From Parabacteroides chinchillae (GTDB taxonomy: Bacteria; Bacteroidota; Bacteroidia; Bacteroidales; Tannerellaceae): a stretch of 64,000 bases of DNA. The translations under genes and the position numbers were made by a program. The notes under the pieces were generated by a model. That model was given only the letters and a program-made list of their open reading frames with translations. It did not search any database and had not been told where the DNA came from. The stretch is taken from the NCBI RefSeq assembly GCF_900108035.1, contig NZ_FNVS01000019.1, forward strand, positions 1 through 64,000, in the 5' to 3' direction. Position 1 is the first letter of the stretch; each line of letters starts with the position of its first letter. Shown here piece after piece: positions 17,557-25,453 of this stretch.

Positions 17557-18240
17557 ATGGAAATAGAAAAGAAACAAAGAATGGTGCGTATATTTATCCG
17601 CGCTTATCTGATATTACAGCTATTGTTGCTAGCCGCATTAATAGGGTTTACTTGTAATGCCCAGAATGCAGACGATATTTTGGGTAAGGCGGCTATGGCT
17701 TATGATAAATCGAATGGGATAGAGGCTGCTTTTACAACTCATACCCGTTCTGACCAGCAGAATGTACCGGAAAGTTTTTCCGGTGTTATTAATATGAAAG
17801 GGGAGAAATTTATGTTGAAAACCCCGGATATGAGAATATGGTTTGACGGTAAAACACAATGGGCATATATGGAGCGGAATGATGAAGTGAATGTAACAAC
17901 ACCTTCGGGGGAAGAACTTCAAATGACGAATCCGGTATTACTGTTGGGTTCTTATAAAAAAGGTTTTACTCCCTTGTATAAAGGTGAGAGCACGGCAGCT
18001 AATGGAAAATCGGCTTATGATATAGAATTGACTCCCCGAAAAAAAGGGGATATACAGCGCGTATTTCTTCAGATAGAAAAGAATACGTATCTGCCTGTGG
18101 GCATTAGTGTGGATTCTAAAAATGGCGTTACCATGACAATCCGGATCAGTAAATTGAGGACGGAAGTAAACCAACCGGATTCTTACTTTGTTTTTAAAGA
18201 TGCAGATTTTCCTGACGCAGAAGTGATAGATCTCCGCTGA
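17557..18240 (+). CDS. LolA-like periplasmic lipoprotein carrier
   Basis: A 227-residue protein with an N-terminal hydrophobic signal (RIFIRAYLILQLLLLAALIGFTCNAQ) and the LolA beta-sheet pattern: ADDILGKAAMAYDKSNGIEAAFTTH, GVINMKGEKFMLKTPDMRIWFDGKTQWAY, then LTPRKKGDIQRVFLQIEK. Family knowledge: LolA ferries outer-membrane lipoproteins through the periplasm. It begins 4 bp after ftsK, as in other Bacteroidales. The first Met is followed by an in-frame Met nine residues on, so the exact start is open. Confidence 0.82.
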   Translation: MEIEKKQRMVRIFIRAYLILQLLLLAALIGFTCNAQNADDILGKAAMAYDKSNGIEAAFTTHTRSDQQNVPESFSGVINMKGEKFMLKTPDMRIWFDGKTQWAYMERNDEVNVTTPSGEELQMTNPVLLLGSYKKGFTPLYKGESTAANGKSAYDIELTPRKKGDIQRVFLQIEKNTYLPVGISVDSKNGVTMTIRISKLRTEVNQPDSYFVFKDADFPDAEVIDLR

Positions 18241-18279
18241 TGTAGATTATAAAAGTAAATTATCAAAATAAGAAAGACT

Positions 18280-19233
18280 ATGGACAACTCAACAAATGAA
18301 AAAGTTCGCTGCCTGATTATCGGTTCGGGCCCTGCCGGATATACGGCCGCAATCTATGCCTCTCGTGCAAACCTGAACCCAGTGCTTTATGAGGGTATTC
18401 AGCCGGGTGGACAGCTTACAACGACAACCGAAGTTGAAAATTTCCCGGGTTATCCTAATGGTATAACAGGGCCGGAATTGATGGAAGACCTGAAAAAACA
18501 GGCTGTTCGTTTCGGTGCGGATATTCGTATGGGCATTGCAACTGCATCGGATTTATCATCTGCTCCATATAAGATCACAATTGATGGAGAGAAAGTGATT
18601 GAATCCGAAGCGGTTATTATATCGACAGGTGCGACGGCCAAATATCTGGGTATTCCCGATGAACAGAAATATGCAGGTATGGGAGTATCGGCTTGTGCTA
18701 CTTGCGACGGCTTTTTCTATCGTAAAAAGATTGTTGCTGTTGTAGGGGGGGGGGATACGGCATGCGAAGAAGCTATCTACCTGTCGGGTTTGGCAAAACA
18801 AGTTTATCTGATAGTGCGTAAACCTTATCTGCGTGCATCAAAAGTAATGCAAGAACGTGTGTTTAACACTCCCAATATTATCGTATTGTTTGAGCATAAT
18901 ACAATTGGACTGTTTGGCGAAAGTGGTGTGGAGGGAGCTCATCTGATAAAGAAAATGGGACAACCCGACGAAGAAAAGGTTGATATTGCTATTGATGGTT
19001 TCTTTTTGGCTATTGGTCATAAACCAAACTCTGATATTTTTAAAGAATGGTTGGAAACAGACGAAATTGGTTATATAAAGACAATACCGGGAACACCCCG
19101 TACTACTGTGCCGGGCGTTTTTGCCGCAGGAGATGTGGCAGACCCGATTTATCGCCAGGCTATTACAGCTGCAGGAAGCGGATGCAAAGCTGCTATAGAA
19201 GCCGAACGGTATCTGTCTGAAATAGGAAAATAG
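18280..19233 (+). CDS. trxB: thioredoxin reductase
   Basis: A 317-residue flavoenzyme reducing thioredoxin with NADPH. It has FAD motif GSGPAGYTAAIYA at about 13-25, redox-active CATC (Cys139, Cys142), NADPH motif VGGGDTAC at 155-162, and the C-terminal GVFAAGDVADPIYRQAITAAGSGCKAA. The glycines of VGGGD are encoded by an uninterrupted run of ten G (18745-18754), an unusual slippage-prone tract inside a core gene. The reading frame is intact in this copy. A terminator follows directly. Confidence 0.95.
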   Translation: MDNSTNEKVRCLIIGSGPAGYTAAIYASRANLNPVLYEGIQPGGQLTTTTEVENFPGYPNGITGPELMEDLKKQAVRFGADIRMGIATASDLSSAPYKITIDGEKVIESEAVIISTGATAKYLGIPDEQKYAGMGVSACATCDGFFYRKKIVAVVGGGDTACEEAIYLSGLAKQVYLIVRKPYLRASKVMQERVFNTPNIIVLFEHNTIGLFGESGVEGAHLIKKMGQPDEEKVDIAIDGFFLAIGHKPNSDIFKEWLETDEIGYIKTIPGTPRTTVPGVFAAGDVADPIYRQAITAAGSGCKAAIEAERYLSEIGK

Positions 19234-19240
19234 TTATCAG

Positions 19241-19265
19241 GGCAGGCTTTAGTGCCTGCCTTTTT
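19241..19265 (+). terminator. terminator after trxB
   Basis: GGCAGGC and GCCTGCC form a 7-bp GC-rich stem with a 6-nt loop, followed by five T, 7 nt after the trxB stop. Confidence 0.88.
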
Positions 19266-19293
19266 GTTTAATTTTATATATTATATTTTTACC

Positions 19294-20070
19294 ATGAAAT
19301 TAAAAACTACTATTGTTGTCCTTCTCTGTGCTTTGATGGCACTGCCTGCTGTTGCGAAGGATAAGACGAAAGTGATTGCACATCGGGGGTATTGGAAAAC
19401 AGAAGGTTCTGCTCAGAATTCTATCCGTTCTTTAGAATTGGCAGACCAGATTAAAGCGTATGGTTCCGAGTTTGATGTTCATTTGACCTCTGATAATGTC
19501 CCCGTTGTTTACCATGATATGGATATTCAGGGGTTGAACATTCAAAAGACTCCTTATGCTCAACTGAAAGATTTGAAGTTGGGTAATGGTGAAACTTTAC
19601 CTACATTGGAACAGTACCTGGACAAAGCTAAGGCATTGAAAAATACAAAGCTGATTTTTGAATTGAAAGTACATGACACACCGGAACGTAATCGTGAAGC
19701 TGCACGTATTGTTGTTGACATGATTAATAAAAAAGGACTGGCCAAGAAGACCGAATATATTACTTTTAGCCTGGATGCTGGTAAAGAACTGATCCGTTTG
19801 GCACCGAAGGCAAAAGTTGCCTATTTGAACGGAGAATTATCTCCCCGTGAATTGAAAGATTTGGGTTTTGCGGGATTGGACTATCAGTTTAATGTATTAA
19901 GACAACATCCTGATTGGATTCCTGAAGCAAAGAAGCTTGGTTTGACAATTAACGTATGGACTGTGAATGAAGAAGCTGTAATGAAAGAGATGATTGCAAA
20001 TGGAGTTGATTTTATTACAACAGATGAGCCGGTTGTTTTGCAGAAATTATTAAATTCGCGCGCTAAATAG
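19294..20070 (+). CDS. glycerophosphodiester phosphodiesterase family protein
   Basis: A 258-residue exported protein with a signal peptide (MKLKTTIVVLLCALMALPAVA). The GDPD motifs are complete: IAHRG with His30 and Arg31, EFDVHLTSD with Glu59 and Asp61, and YHD with His74; the C-terminal VWTVNEE and DFITTDEP barrel strands are present. It hydrolyses deacylated phospholipids to glycerol-3-phosphate and alcohol, here probably in the periplasm. ATG 19294 is preferred because an upstream in-frame start would fall in the trxB terminator. The glycosidase gene follows after 11 bp. Confidence 0.85.
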   Translation: MKLKTTIVVLLCALMALPAVAKDKTKVIAHRGYWKTEGSAQNSIRSLELADQIKAYGSEFDVHLTSDNVPVVYHDMDIQGLNIQKTPYAQLKDLKLGNGETLPTLEQYLDKAKALKNTKLIFELKVHDTPERNREAARIVVDMINKKGLAKKTEYITFSLDAGKELIRLAPKAKVAYLNGELSPRELKDLGFAGLDYQFNVLRQHPDWIPEAKKLGLTINVWTVNEEAVMKEMIANGVDFITTDEPVVLQKLLNSRAK

Positions 20071-20081
20071 AACGTGTGTAA

Positions 20082-21560
20082 ATGAAAAGATATTGTTGGT
20101 TATTGCTGTGGGCTTTGTGGATACAAAGTGCATTTGCGATGAATTTACCTAAGCATGAAGTACGTGCGGTGTGGCTTACAACTGTTTATGGCTTGGACTG
20201 GCCACATCGACCGGCTACAACGCAGGCAGGCATAAAAGCCCAGCAACAAGAACTTTGCAATATCCTGGATCGTTTGCAAAATGCTAATTTCAATACTGTT
20301 TTTTTGCAGGTTCGTTTACGTGGTAACGTTATTTACCGCTCTGCCATAGAACCGGCAAGTAAAGTATTTTCCGGAAAAGAAGGAGTAATGCCCGGATATG
20401 ATCCGTTGGCATTTGCAATAAAAGAATGTCACAAACGGGGGATGGAATGCCATGCCTGGTTTGTGACATTTCCTTTGGGTACGGCCAAGAATGTGAAAGA
20501 GCAAGGACGTTTGTCGGTGGTGAAACGCCAGCCTAAATTATGTAAATTGCATAATGGTGAATGGTATCTTGATCCGGGTGTTCCGGGTACGGCCAATTAT
20601 ATCTTGTCGTTGGTAAAAGAAATTGTGAATAATTATGATGTTGACGGCATTCATTTCGATTACATCCGTTATCCGGAGCAGGCGAATCGTTTCCCGGATA
20701 AAAGCGTATATAAGATGTATGGAAAAAAGGAGTCATTAGATAATTGGCGGCGTAATAATATCAACCGGATGGTGGTTGAGATTTATGATTGGGTGAAACA
20801 GGCAAAGCCTTGGGTACAGGTAAGTAGTTCCCCTCTAGGTAAATATAACCGTATTCCCCGTGTTCCTGATGCGGGATGGACAGCTTATGAAAGTGTTTTT
20901 CAGGACCCTAAAATGTGGATGTTGCGGGGTAAACAGGATATGATTGTTCCTATGATGTATTATTTGCATGATAACTTTTTCCCTTTTATGGATAATTGGG
21001 TAGAGAATTGTAATGGGCGTCTGGTGGTGCCGGGACTTGGTGCTTATCGCATGGATAAGAAAGATGCGGACTGGACGGTGAACGATATTACCGATCAGAT
21101 TGATTATAGCCGATATTATGGCGGGGCAGGCTGTGCTTTCTTCCGCTGTGAAAATGTACTGGATAACAGTAAGGGGCTGTATGATGAATTAGTCAATGTA
21201 TATTATAAATACCCGGCGCAATTACCTCCGCTTACCTGGTTGAATAATACTGTACCGTCTTCTCCCGAAGAAGTTTACGTACAACGGACTGGTAATGAGC
21301 TTAAACTTTCATGGCAAAAGCCTGCTTCCGAAAAGCAAGACCTGACTTATACGGTATATTATTCTTTGTCGGATTCTATTGATTCCGATGCTTCTAAATG
21401 TATATTGATGACGAATGTGCATGCAAATGAAATTTATCTGCCTGTGGATTCTTTAGTAGAAAGAGGTTATACATTTAGTGTTTCGGCTTCTACCCGTTAT
21501 CACATAGAAGGAGCTCCTTCCAAAGAGACTTATTACTATCTCTCAGATTTCCCTAAATAA
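20082..21560 (+). CDS. family-10-like glycosyl hydrolase (GHL10/YngK type)
   Basis: A 492-residue exported protein with a signal peptide (MKRYCWLLLWALWIQSAFA). The TIM-barrel domain begins KHEVRAVWLTTVYGLDWP and includes NFNTVFLQVRLRGNVIY, MECHAWFVTFPLGT, VDGIHFDYIRYP and IVPMMYY, the signature of DUF187/GHL10 proteins. From about 395 a fibronectin-III-like domain follows (PSSPEEVYVQRTGNELKLSWQKP). The substrate is unknown; relatives are thought to act on peptidoglycan or glycans. It is probably co-transcribed with the upstream phosphodiesterase. Confidence 0.85.
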   Translation: MKRYCWLLLWALWIQSAFAMNLPKHEVRAVWLTTVYGLDWPHRPATTQAGIKAQQQELCNILDRLQNANFNTVFLQVRLRGNVIYRSAIEPASKVFSGKEGVMPGYDPLAFAIKECHKRGMECHAWFVTFPLGTAKNVKEQGRLSVVKRQPKLCKLHNGEWYLDPGVPGTANYILSLVKEIVNNYDVDGIHFDYIRYPEQANRFPDKSVYKMYGKKESLDNWRRNNINRMVVEIYDWVKQAKPWVQVSSSPLGKYNRIPRVPDAGWTAYESVFQDPKMWMLRGKQDMIVPMMYYLHDNFFPFMDNWVENCNGRLVVPGLGAYRMDKKDADWTVNDITDQIDYSRYYGGAGCAFFRCENVLDNSKGLYDELVNVYYKYPAQLPPLTWLNNTVPSSPEEVYVQRTGNELKLSWQKPASEKQDLTYTVYYSLSDSIDSDASKCILMTNVHANEIYLPVDSLVERGYTFSVSASTRYHIEGAPSKETYYYLSDFPK

Positions 21561-21592
21561 TATTAACTGTTAGTGTTTGTTAAGAGATTCTT

Positions 21593-21600
21593 GTATCTTT
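21593..21600 (+). promoter_or_regulatory. -7 box (TATCTTTG) abutting the Cys/His-rich gene
   Basis: TATCTTTG ends only 7 nt before the ATG at 21608. With the usual 5-8 nt between box and +1, the transcript would have almost no leader. Confidence 0.55.
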
Positions 21601-21607
21601 GTGCGAT

Positions 21608-22039
21608 ATGAAACAGAAGGTTACAATTTTATTGATACTTATGCTTGCCGGGCTTGTGTTCTATGGTGGAGCCGGCGTGAATATTATATCGTATTGTTGT
21701 AACCATTGCCGTGTTGCTGGCATAGAGGCCATAATAGAGAACCAATGCTGTGAACTTCATGATCATGATCACTCTGTGCAAAAAGCGAATCAAATGCTTT
21801 ATGTTGATGGGTGCACAACTGAATGCGGAATGGAAAGATTGCATTTTGACTGGACTTCTGTACAATCTTTATTCCCTAATTTGCAACCGGCTGTTTTTGA
21901 TTTGTGGTTTGCTAAGGCACTGAATATTTCTTTACTTCCTGAACTTCAAATAAAAGATTTATTATCTGTTACTTCTATTGGACCTCCAGTTAATTGTCCA
22001 CGGTTGTATTTGTCTATCCTCACAATTCTTTTGATTTAA
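21608..22039 (+). CDS. Cys/His-rich membrane-anchored protein (HYC_CC_PP-like), putative metal binding
   Basis: A 143-residue protein with an N-terminal hydrophobic segment (about 5-25), then clustered metal-type ligands: SYCCNHC (Cys30, Cys31, His33, Cys34), CC at 47-48, HDHDH at 51-55, CTTEC at 69-73, and a C-terminal GPPVNCPRLYLSILTILLI. The spacing resembles the small Bacteroidetes HYC_CC_PP family found beside TonB receptors and HMA proteins, exactly as here. Copper or another soft metal is a reasonable guess for the ligand. An upstream in-frame TTG overlaps the promoter, so ATG 21608 is used. Confidence 0.7.
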   Translation: MKQKVTILLILMLAGLVFYGGAGVNIISYCCNHCRVAGIEAIIENQCCELHDHDHSVQKANQMLYVDGCTTECGMERLHFDWTSVQSLFPNLQPAVFDLWFAKALNISLLPELQIKDLLSVTSIGPPVNCPRLYLSILTILLI

Positions 22040-22136
22040 TTTCTGTAAGTTCAACTTTATTTGGATGAATAATCATATTACGATCGTTTGACGATTGTAG
22101 TAATTGTACTTATATGAATTAAATTGAAAGAATTTT

Positions 22137-24365
22137 ATGTTGAAACATATTTATTTTATAATATTGTTTTTCCTGGTTTCTTTTTGCGCCATTGCCGCGG
22201 AAAATGATGTGAAAGGACGTGTCTTGGATGAAAATAACCAACCCATTATAGGGGCTAATGTGTATTGGGAAGGGACGCAACAAGGTACCACTTCAGACAT
22301 GAATGGCCATTTTGTATTACCGAAGAAAGGGAAAGTAGAAAATCTGGTGGTAAGTTATATAGGATATACTACTGCTGTTGTCCCGGTGAAAGGTTCGAAA
22401 GAAGAGCTTCATGTTGTACTGAAAGGAGAGGTTGCCTTGGATGAGGTGGTTGTAAGTGAACGTAAAATGGGAACTATTGCTTCCCGGGTAAGTGTTTTAC
22501 AAACTCAGAAAATTACTTATGATGAACTTTGCCGTGCAGCTTGCTGTAATTTGGCGGAAAGTTTTGAAACAAACCCTTCTGTAGATGTTTCTTATGCTGA
22601 TGCTGCAACCGGTGCGCGACAGATTAAATTGTTGGGACTGTCTGGTACGTATGTGCAGATGCTGACAGAAAATTATCCGAATTTTCGTGGAGCTGCGTCT
22701 CCCTATGGTTTGGATTATGTTCCGGGCCCCTGGATGGAGAGTATTCAGGTATCGAAAGGTACTTCGTCTGTAAAGAATGGCTATGAAGCATTGGCCGGGC
22801 AGATCAATGTGGAATTTAAAAAGCCTCCTACAGCAGATATTTTTTCCGGAAACCTTTTTGTCAGTGATGCCGGACGCTATGAAGGAAATGCAGATGCTTC
22901 CTGGCATGTTAATGATAAGTTGTCTACCGGATTATTCGTGCATTATTCAAATGATAAAATGCAGCATGACGGCAACGACGACGGATTTTTAGATACGCCG
23001 TTAAAGGAACAAGTTAATGTGATGAACCGGTGGTTTCATAAATTGGATAACTATGTTGCTCAGTATGGTGTTCGTTATCTGCATGAAGACCGGACAGGCG
23101 GACAGGTTACCAAACACCATGATTTCGTTGATCCATATCAGGTTAAACTGAATACGAACCGTGCGGAATTGTTTACTAAACAGGCCTATATTATTGATAA
23201 AGAGAAGGTGGAAAGCGTTGCTCTGATACTTTCCGGTTCGTATCATGAGCAAAAATCCAGATATGACCGTACGCCTTACAATGTATATCAGAAAAATGTG
23301 TATGCTTCCTTATTGTATGAAAAGGAATTTACACCTAAGCATAGTTTAAGTGCAGGGTTGAGCCTTAATTATGACGGATTTGATGAAAATCTTGGACAGC
23401 CAGTCAATAATGTAATGGAGCATTCTTTTTATGATCGTTCGGAAACAGTGGCCGGGGCATACGCTCAATACACATACAATCTAAATGATAAACTGATTCT
23501 TTTAGCCGGGCTGCGGGCTGATTATAGTACATCGTATGATTTTTTTGTTACTCCCCGAATACATATTAAATATAATCCTTTTACCTGGTTCCATATTCGT
23601 GCCTCTGCAGGGAAAGGTTTTCGTACGGCAAATGTGCTAGCCGAAAATAATTTCCTGCTTGCTAGTAGTCGTAAAATAGATATTGCAGATCATTTGGATC
23701 AGGAAGAAGCTTGGAATACGGGTTTAAATCTTTCTTTTTATATACCTTTGTTTGGCAAGGAACTGACATTGAACGGAGAATGGTATTATACCGATTTTCT
23801 GAAACAGGTTGTTGTTGATATGGATAGTGATCCGCATGCTGTGAGTTTCTATAATCTGGACGGCCGGTCATATTCCAATAGTTTTCAGGTTGAGGCGACT
23901 TATCCTTTTTTCAGGGGATTTACTTTAACTGCCGCATATCGCTATACGGATGCTAAAACCGATTATAAAGATGTTGAAGGTAAAATAACTCGTCTAAAGA
24001 AGCCTTTGGTAAGTGATTTTAAAGGACTACTTACAGCTTCATACCAGACTCCTTTGAAAAAGTGGCAGTTTGACGTAACCGGACAGTTTAATGGGGGCGG
24101 ACGTATGCCAATGCCAGATAAAGTAAATCCATTATGGAAACCTGATTTTAATGCATATACAGTTGTGAATGCACAGGTTACGAAGTATTTTCGTCGGTGG
24201 TCAATTTATATAGGTGCCGAAAATTTGTTTAATTACAAACAAAAGAATCCTATTATAGATGCAGAAAATCCCCGGGGAGAAAACTTTGACGGTTCTATGG
24301 TCTGGGGGCCTGTACATGGAAGGAAGCTATATGCTGGTGTCCGTTTTAATATTAGTCGTGATTAA
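22137..24365 (+). CDS. TonB-dependent outer-membrane receptor, putative metal uptake
   Basis: A 742-residue receptor: signal peptide (MLKHIYFIILFFLVSFCAIAA), a carboxypeptidase-regulatory-like domain (VKGRVLDENNQPIIGANVYWEGTQQGT), the TonB-box region LDEVVVSERK, a plug with LLGLSGTYVQMLTENYP and VSKGTSSVKNGYEALAGQINVEFK, and a beta barrel ending in FNISRD. It is shorter than SusC proteins and has no SusD partner. A CRAACC motif in the plug, plus the flanking Cys/His-rich and HMA genes, suggests a metal or metal complex as cargo. Confidence 0.85.
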   Translation: MLKHIYFIILFFLVSFCAIAAENDVKGRVLDENNQPIIGANVYWEGTQQGTTSDMNGHFVLPKKGKVENLVVSYIGYTTAVVPVKGSKEELHVVLKGEVALDEVVVSERKMGTIASRVSVLQTQKITYDELCRAACCNLAESFETNPSVDVSYADAATGARQIKLLGLSGTYVQMLTENYPNFRGAASPYGLDYVPGPWMESIQVSKGTSSVKNGYEALAGQINVEFKKPPTADIFSGNLFVSDAGRYEGNADASWHVNDKLSTGLFVHYSNDKMQHDGNDDGFLDTPLKEQVNVMNRWFHKLDNYVAQYGVRYLHEDRTGGQVTKHHDFVDPYQVKLNTNRAELFTKQAYIIDKEKVESVALILSGSYHEQKSRYDRTPYNVYQKNVYASLLYEKEFTPKHSLSAGLSLNYDGFDENLGQPVNNVMEHSFYDRSETVAGAYAQYTYNLNDKLILLAGLRADYSTSYDFFVTPRIHIKYNPFTWFHIRASAGKGFRTANVLAENNFLLASSRKIDIADHLDQEEAWNTGLNLSFYIPLFGKELTLNGEWYYTDFLKQVVVDMDSDPHAVSFYNLDGRSYSNSFQVEATYPFFRGFTLTAAYRYTDAKTDYKDVEGKITRLKKPLVSDFKGLLTASYQTPLKKWQFDVTGQFNGGGRMPMPDKVNPLWKPDFNAYTVVNAQVTKYFRRWSIYIGAENLFNYKQKNPIIDAENPRGENFDGSMVWGPVHGRKLYAGVRFNISRD

Positions 24366-24396
24366 TGATAAATTATTTACTTTAAATTATAGTGAT

Positions 24397-24732
24397 ATGA
24401 AACAATTACTTTTGACACTGTTGTGTGTGTTATTTGCTTTTTCACCGGCGTTTTCTCAAGATTCAAAAAACAAAAAAGAAACATCTACTTTTTATATAGC
24501 AGCGATGGATTGTGATCATTGCATTAAAAAAATAGAGAAGAATATCGCTTTCGAAAAGGGTGTAACTGATTTAAAATGTGATCTTGCCACCCGTACGGCC
24601 ATTATTACGTACAAAGCTGGTAAAACGTCGGAAGTGAAATTAATTTCAGCTTTTAAGAAGATTGGTATGGAGGCTGTCGCTGTGGATAAAGGAGCGGGTT
24701 GTCCGGTTCCTCCTTCAAAAAAAAGTAATTAA
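24397..24732 (+). CDS. exported HMA-domain metal-binding protein
   Basis: A 111-residue protein: signal peptide (MKQLLLTLLCVLFAFSPAFS), then one heavy-metal-associated domain with MDCDHC (Cys39, Cys42) and the ferredoxin-like pattern ending FKKIGMEAVAV. The tail GCPVPPSKK adds one more cysteine. HMA domains carry Cu(I) or similar ions, so this may be a periplasmic metal chaperone for the adjacent receptor. The open frame extends upstream inside the receptor gene, but ATG 24397, 31 nt after the receptor stop, gives the signal peptide. Confidence 0.85.
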   Translation: MKQLLLTLLCVLFAFSPAFSQDSKNKKETSTFYIAAMDCDHCIKKIEKNIAFEKGVTDLKCDLATRTAIITYKAGKTSEVKLISAFKKIGMEAVAVDKGAGCPVPPSKKSN

Positions 24733-24800
24733 GAAAATGCTCATTAACAAAGATTTTCATCGGAACATTGTATATTTGCATGGTATTCCGTAGTAATATA

Positions 24801-24830
24801 AAAGGCGGGCTATTTTGTCCGCCTTTTTTT
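24801..24830 (+). terminator. terminator after the metal module
   Basis: AAAGGCGG and CCGCCTTT form an 8-bp stem with a 10-nt loop and a long T tract. A TATATTTG box at 24771-24778 just upstream could also make this the end of a short RNA. Confidence 0.85.
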
Positions 24831-24924
24831 GAATTTTTTTTCTATGCAATGCAGCGTTTATTAAATTAATAACATCATTATATTGTATCACCGCCGTAAA
24901 CGGAAGGTATCCAAGCACTGCTGA

Positions 24925-25452
24925 ATGAAGGAACAACAACTGATAGAAGGTTGTCGGAAGGGAAATAGATTGGCTCAAAAGGAGCTGTATGATATTTATT
25001 CCCGTAAAATGATGGGAGTTTGTCTGCGTTATGTGAGCGACAGGGAGACTGCCCGTGATTTGTTGCAAGATGGTTTCGTGAAAGTATTTACCAGTGTGGA
25101 TTCATATACGGGAATAGGTTCCTTTGAAGGGTGGATGCGGAAGATCTTTGTCAATTGTGCGTTGGAATATTTACGTAAATCGGATGTACTGCGTGAGGCT
25201 ACGGATTTGGATAATACGGCAGAGTTGATTAATCCGGACAGCTCCGTTGTTTCAGATTTGTCTGCAGCAGAGTTGATGGCATTAGTGCAGGAATTACCTG
25301 CCGGTTTTCGTGCTGTGTTTAACATGTTTGCAATAGAAGGCTATTCGCATAAAGAAATTAGTGAAATGTTGAATATCACAGAAAGCACATCGCGATCGCA
25401 ATTTACACGGGCTAAGCAGTTGTTGCAACGTAAGATTAATGAGTTGTATTGA
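24925..25452 (+). CDS. ECF RNA polymerase sigma factor
   Basis: A 175-residue sigma-70 family ECF protein. Region 2 is MMGVCLRYVSDRETARDLLQDGFVKVFTSVDSYTG...FEGWMRKIFVNCALEYLRK, and region 4 is VQELPAGFRAVFNMFAIEGYSHKEISEMLNITESTSRSQFTRAKQLLQRKI. It directs RNA polymerase to a small regulon in response to an envelope signal. The next gene starts 2 nt after its stop and looks like its anti-sigma factor. The two NigD-like lipoprotein genes downstream are the best candidate targets. Confidence 0.92.
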   Translation: MKEQQLIEGCRKGNRLAQKELYDIYSRKMMGVCLRYVSDRETARDLLQDGFVKVFTSVDSYTGIGSFEGWMRKIFVNCALEYLRKSDVLREATDLDNTAELINPDSSVVSDLSAAELMALVQELPAGFRAVFNMFAIEGYSHKEISEMLNITESTSRSQFTRAKQLLQRKINELY

Positions 25453-25453
25453 A

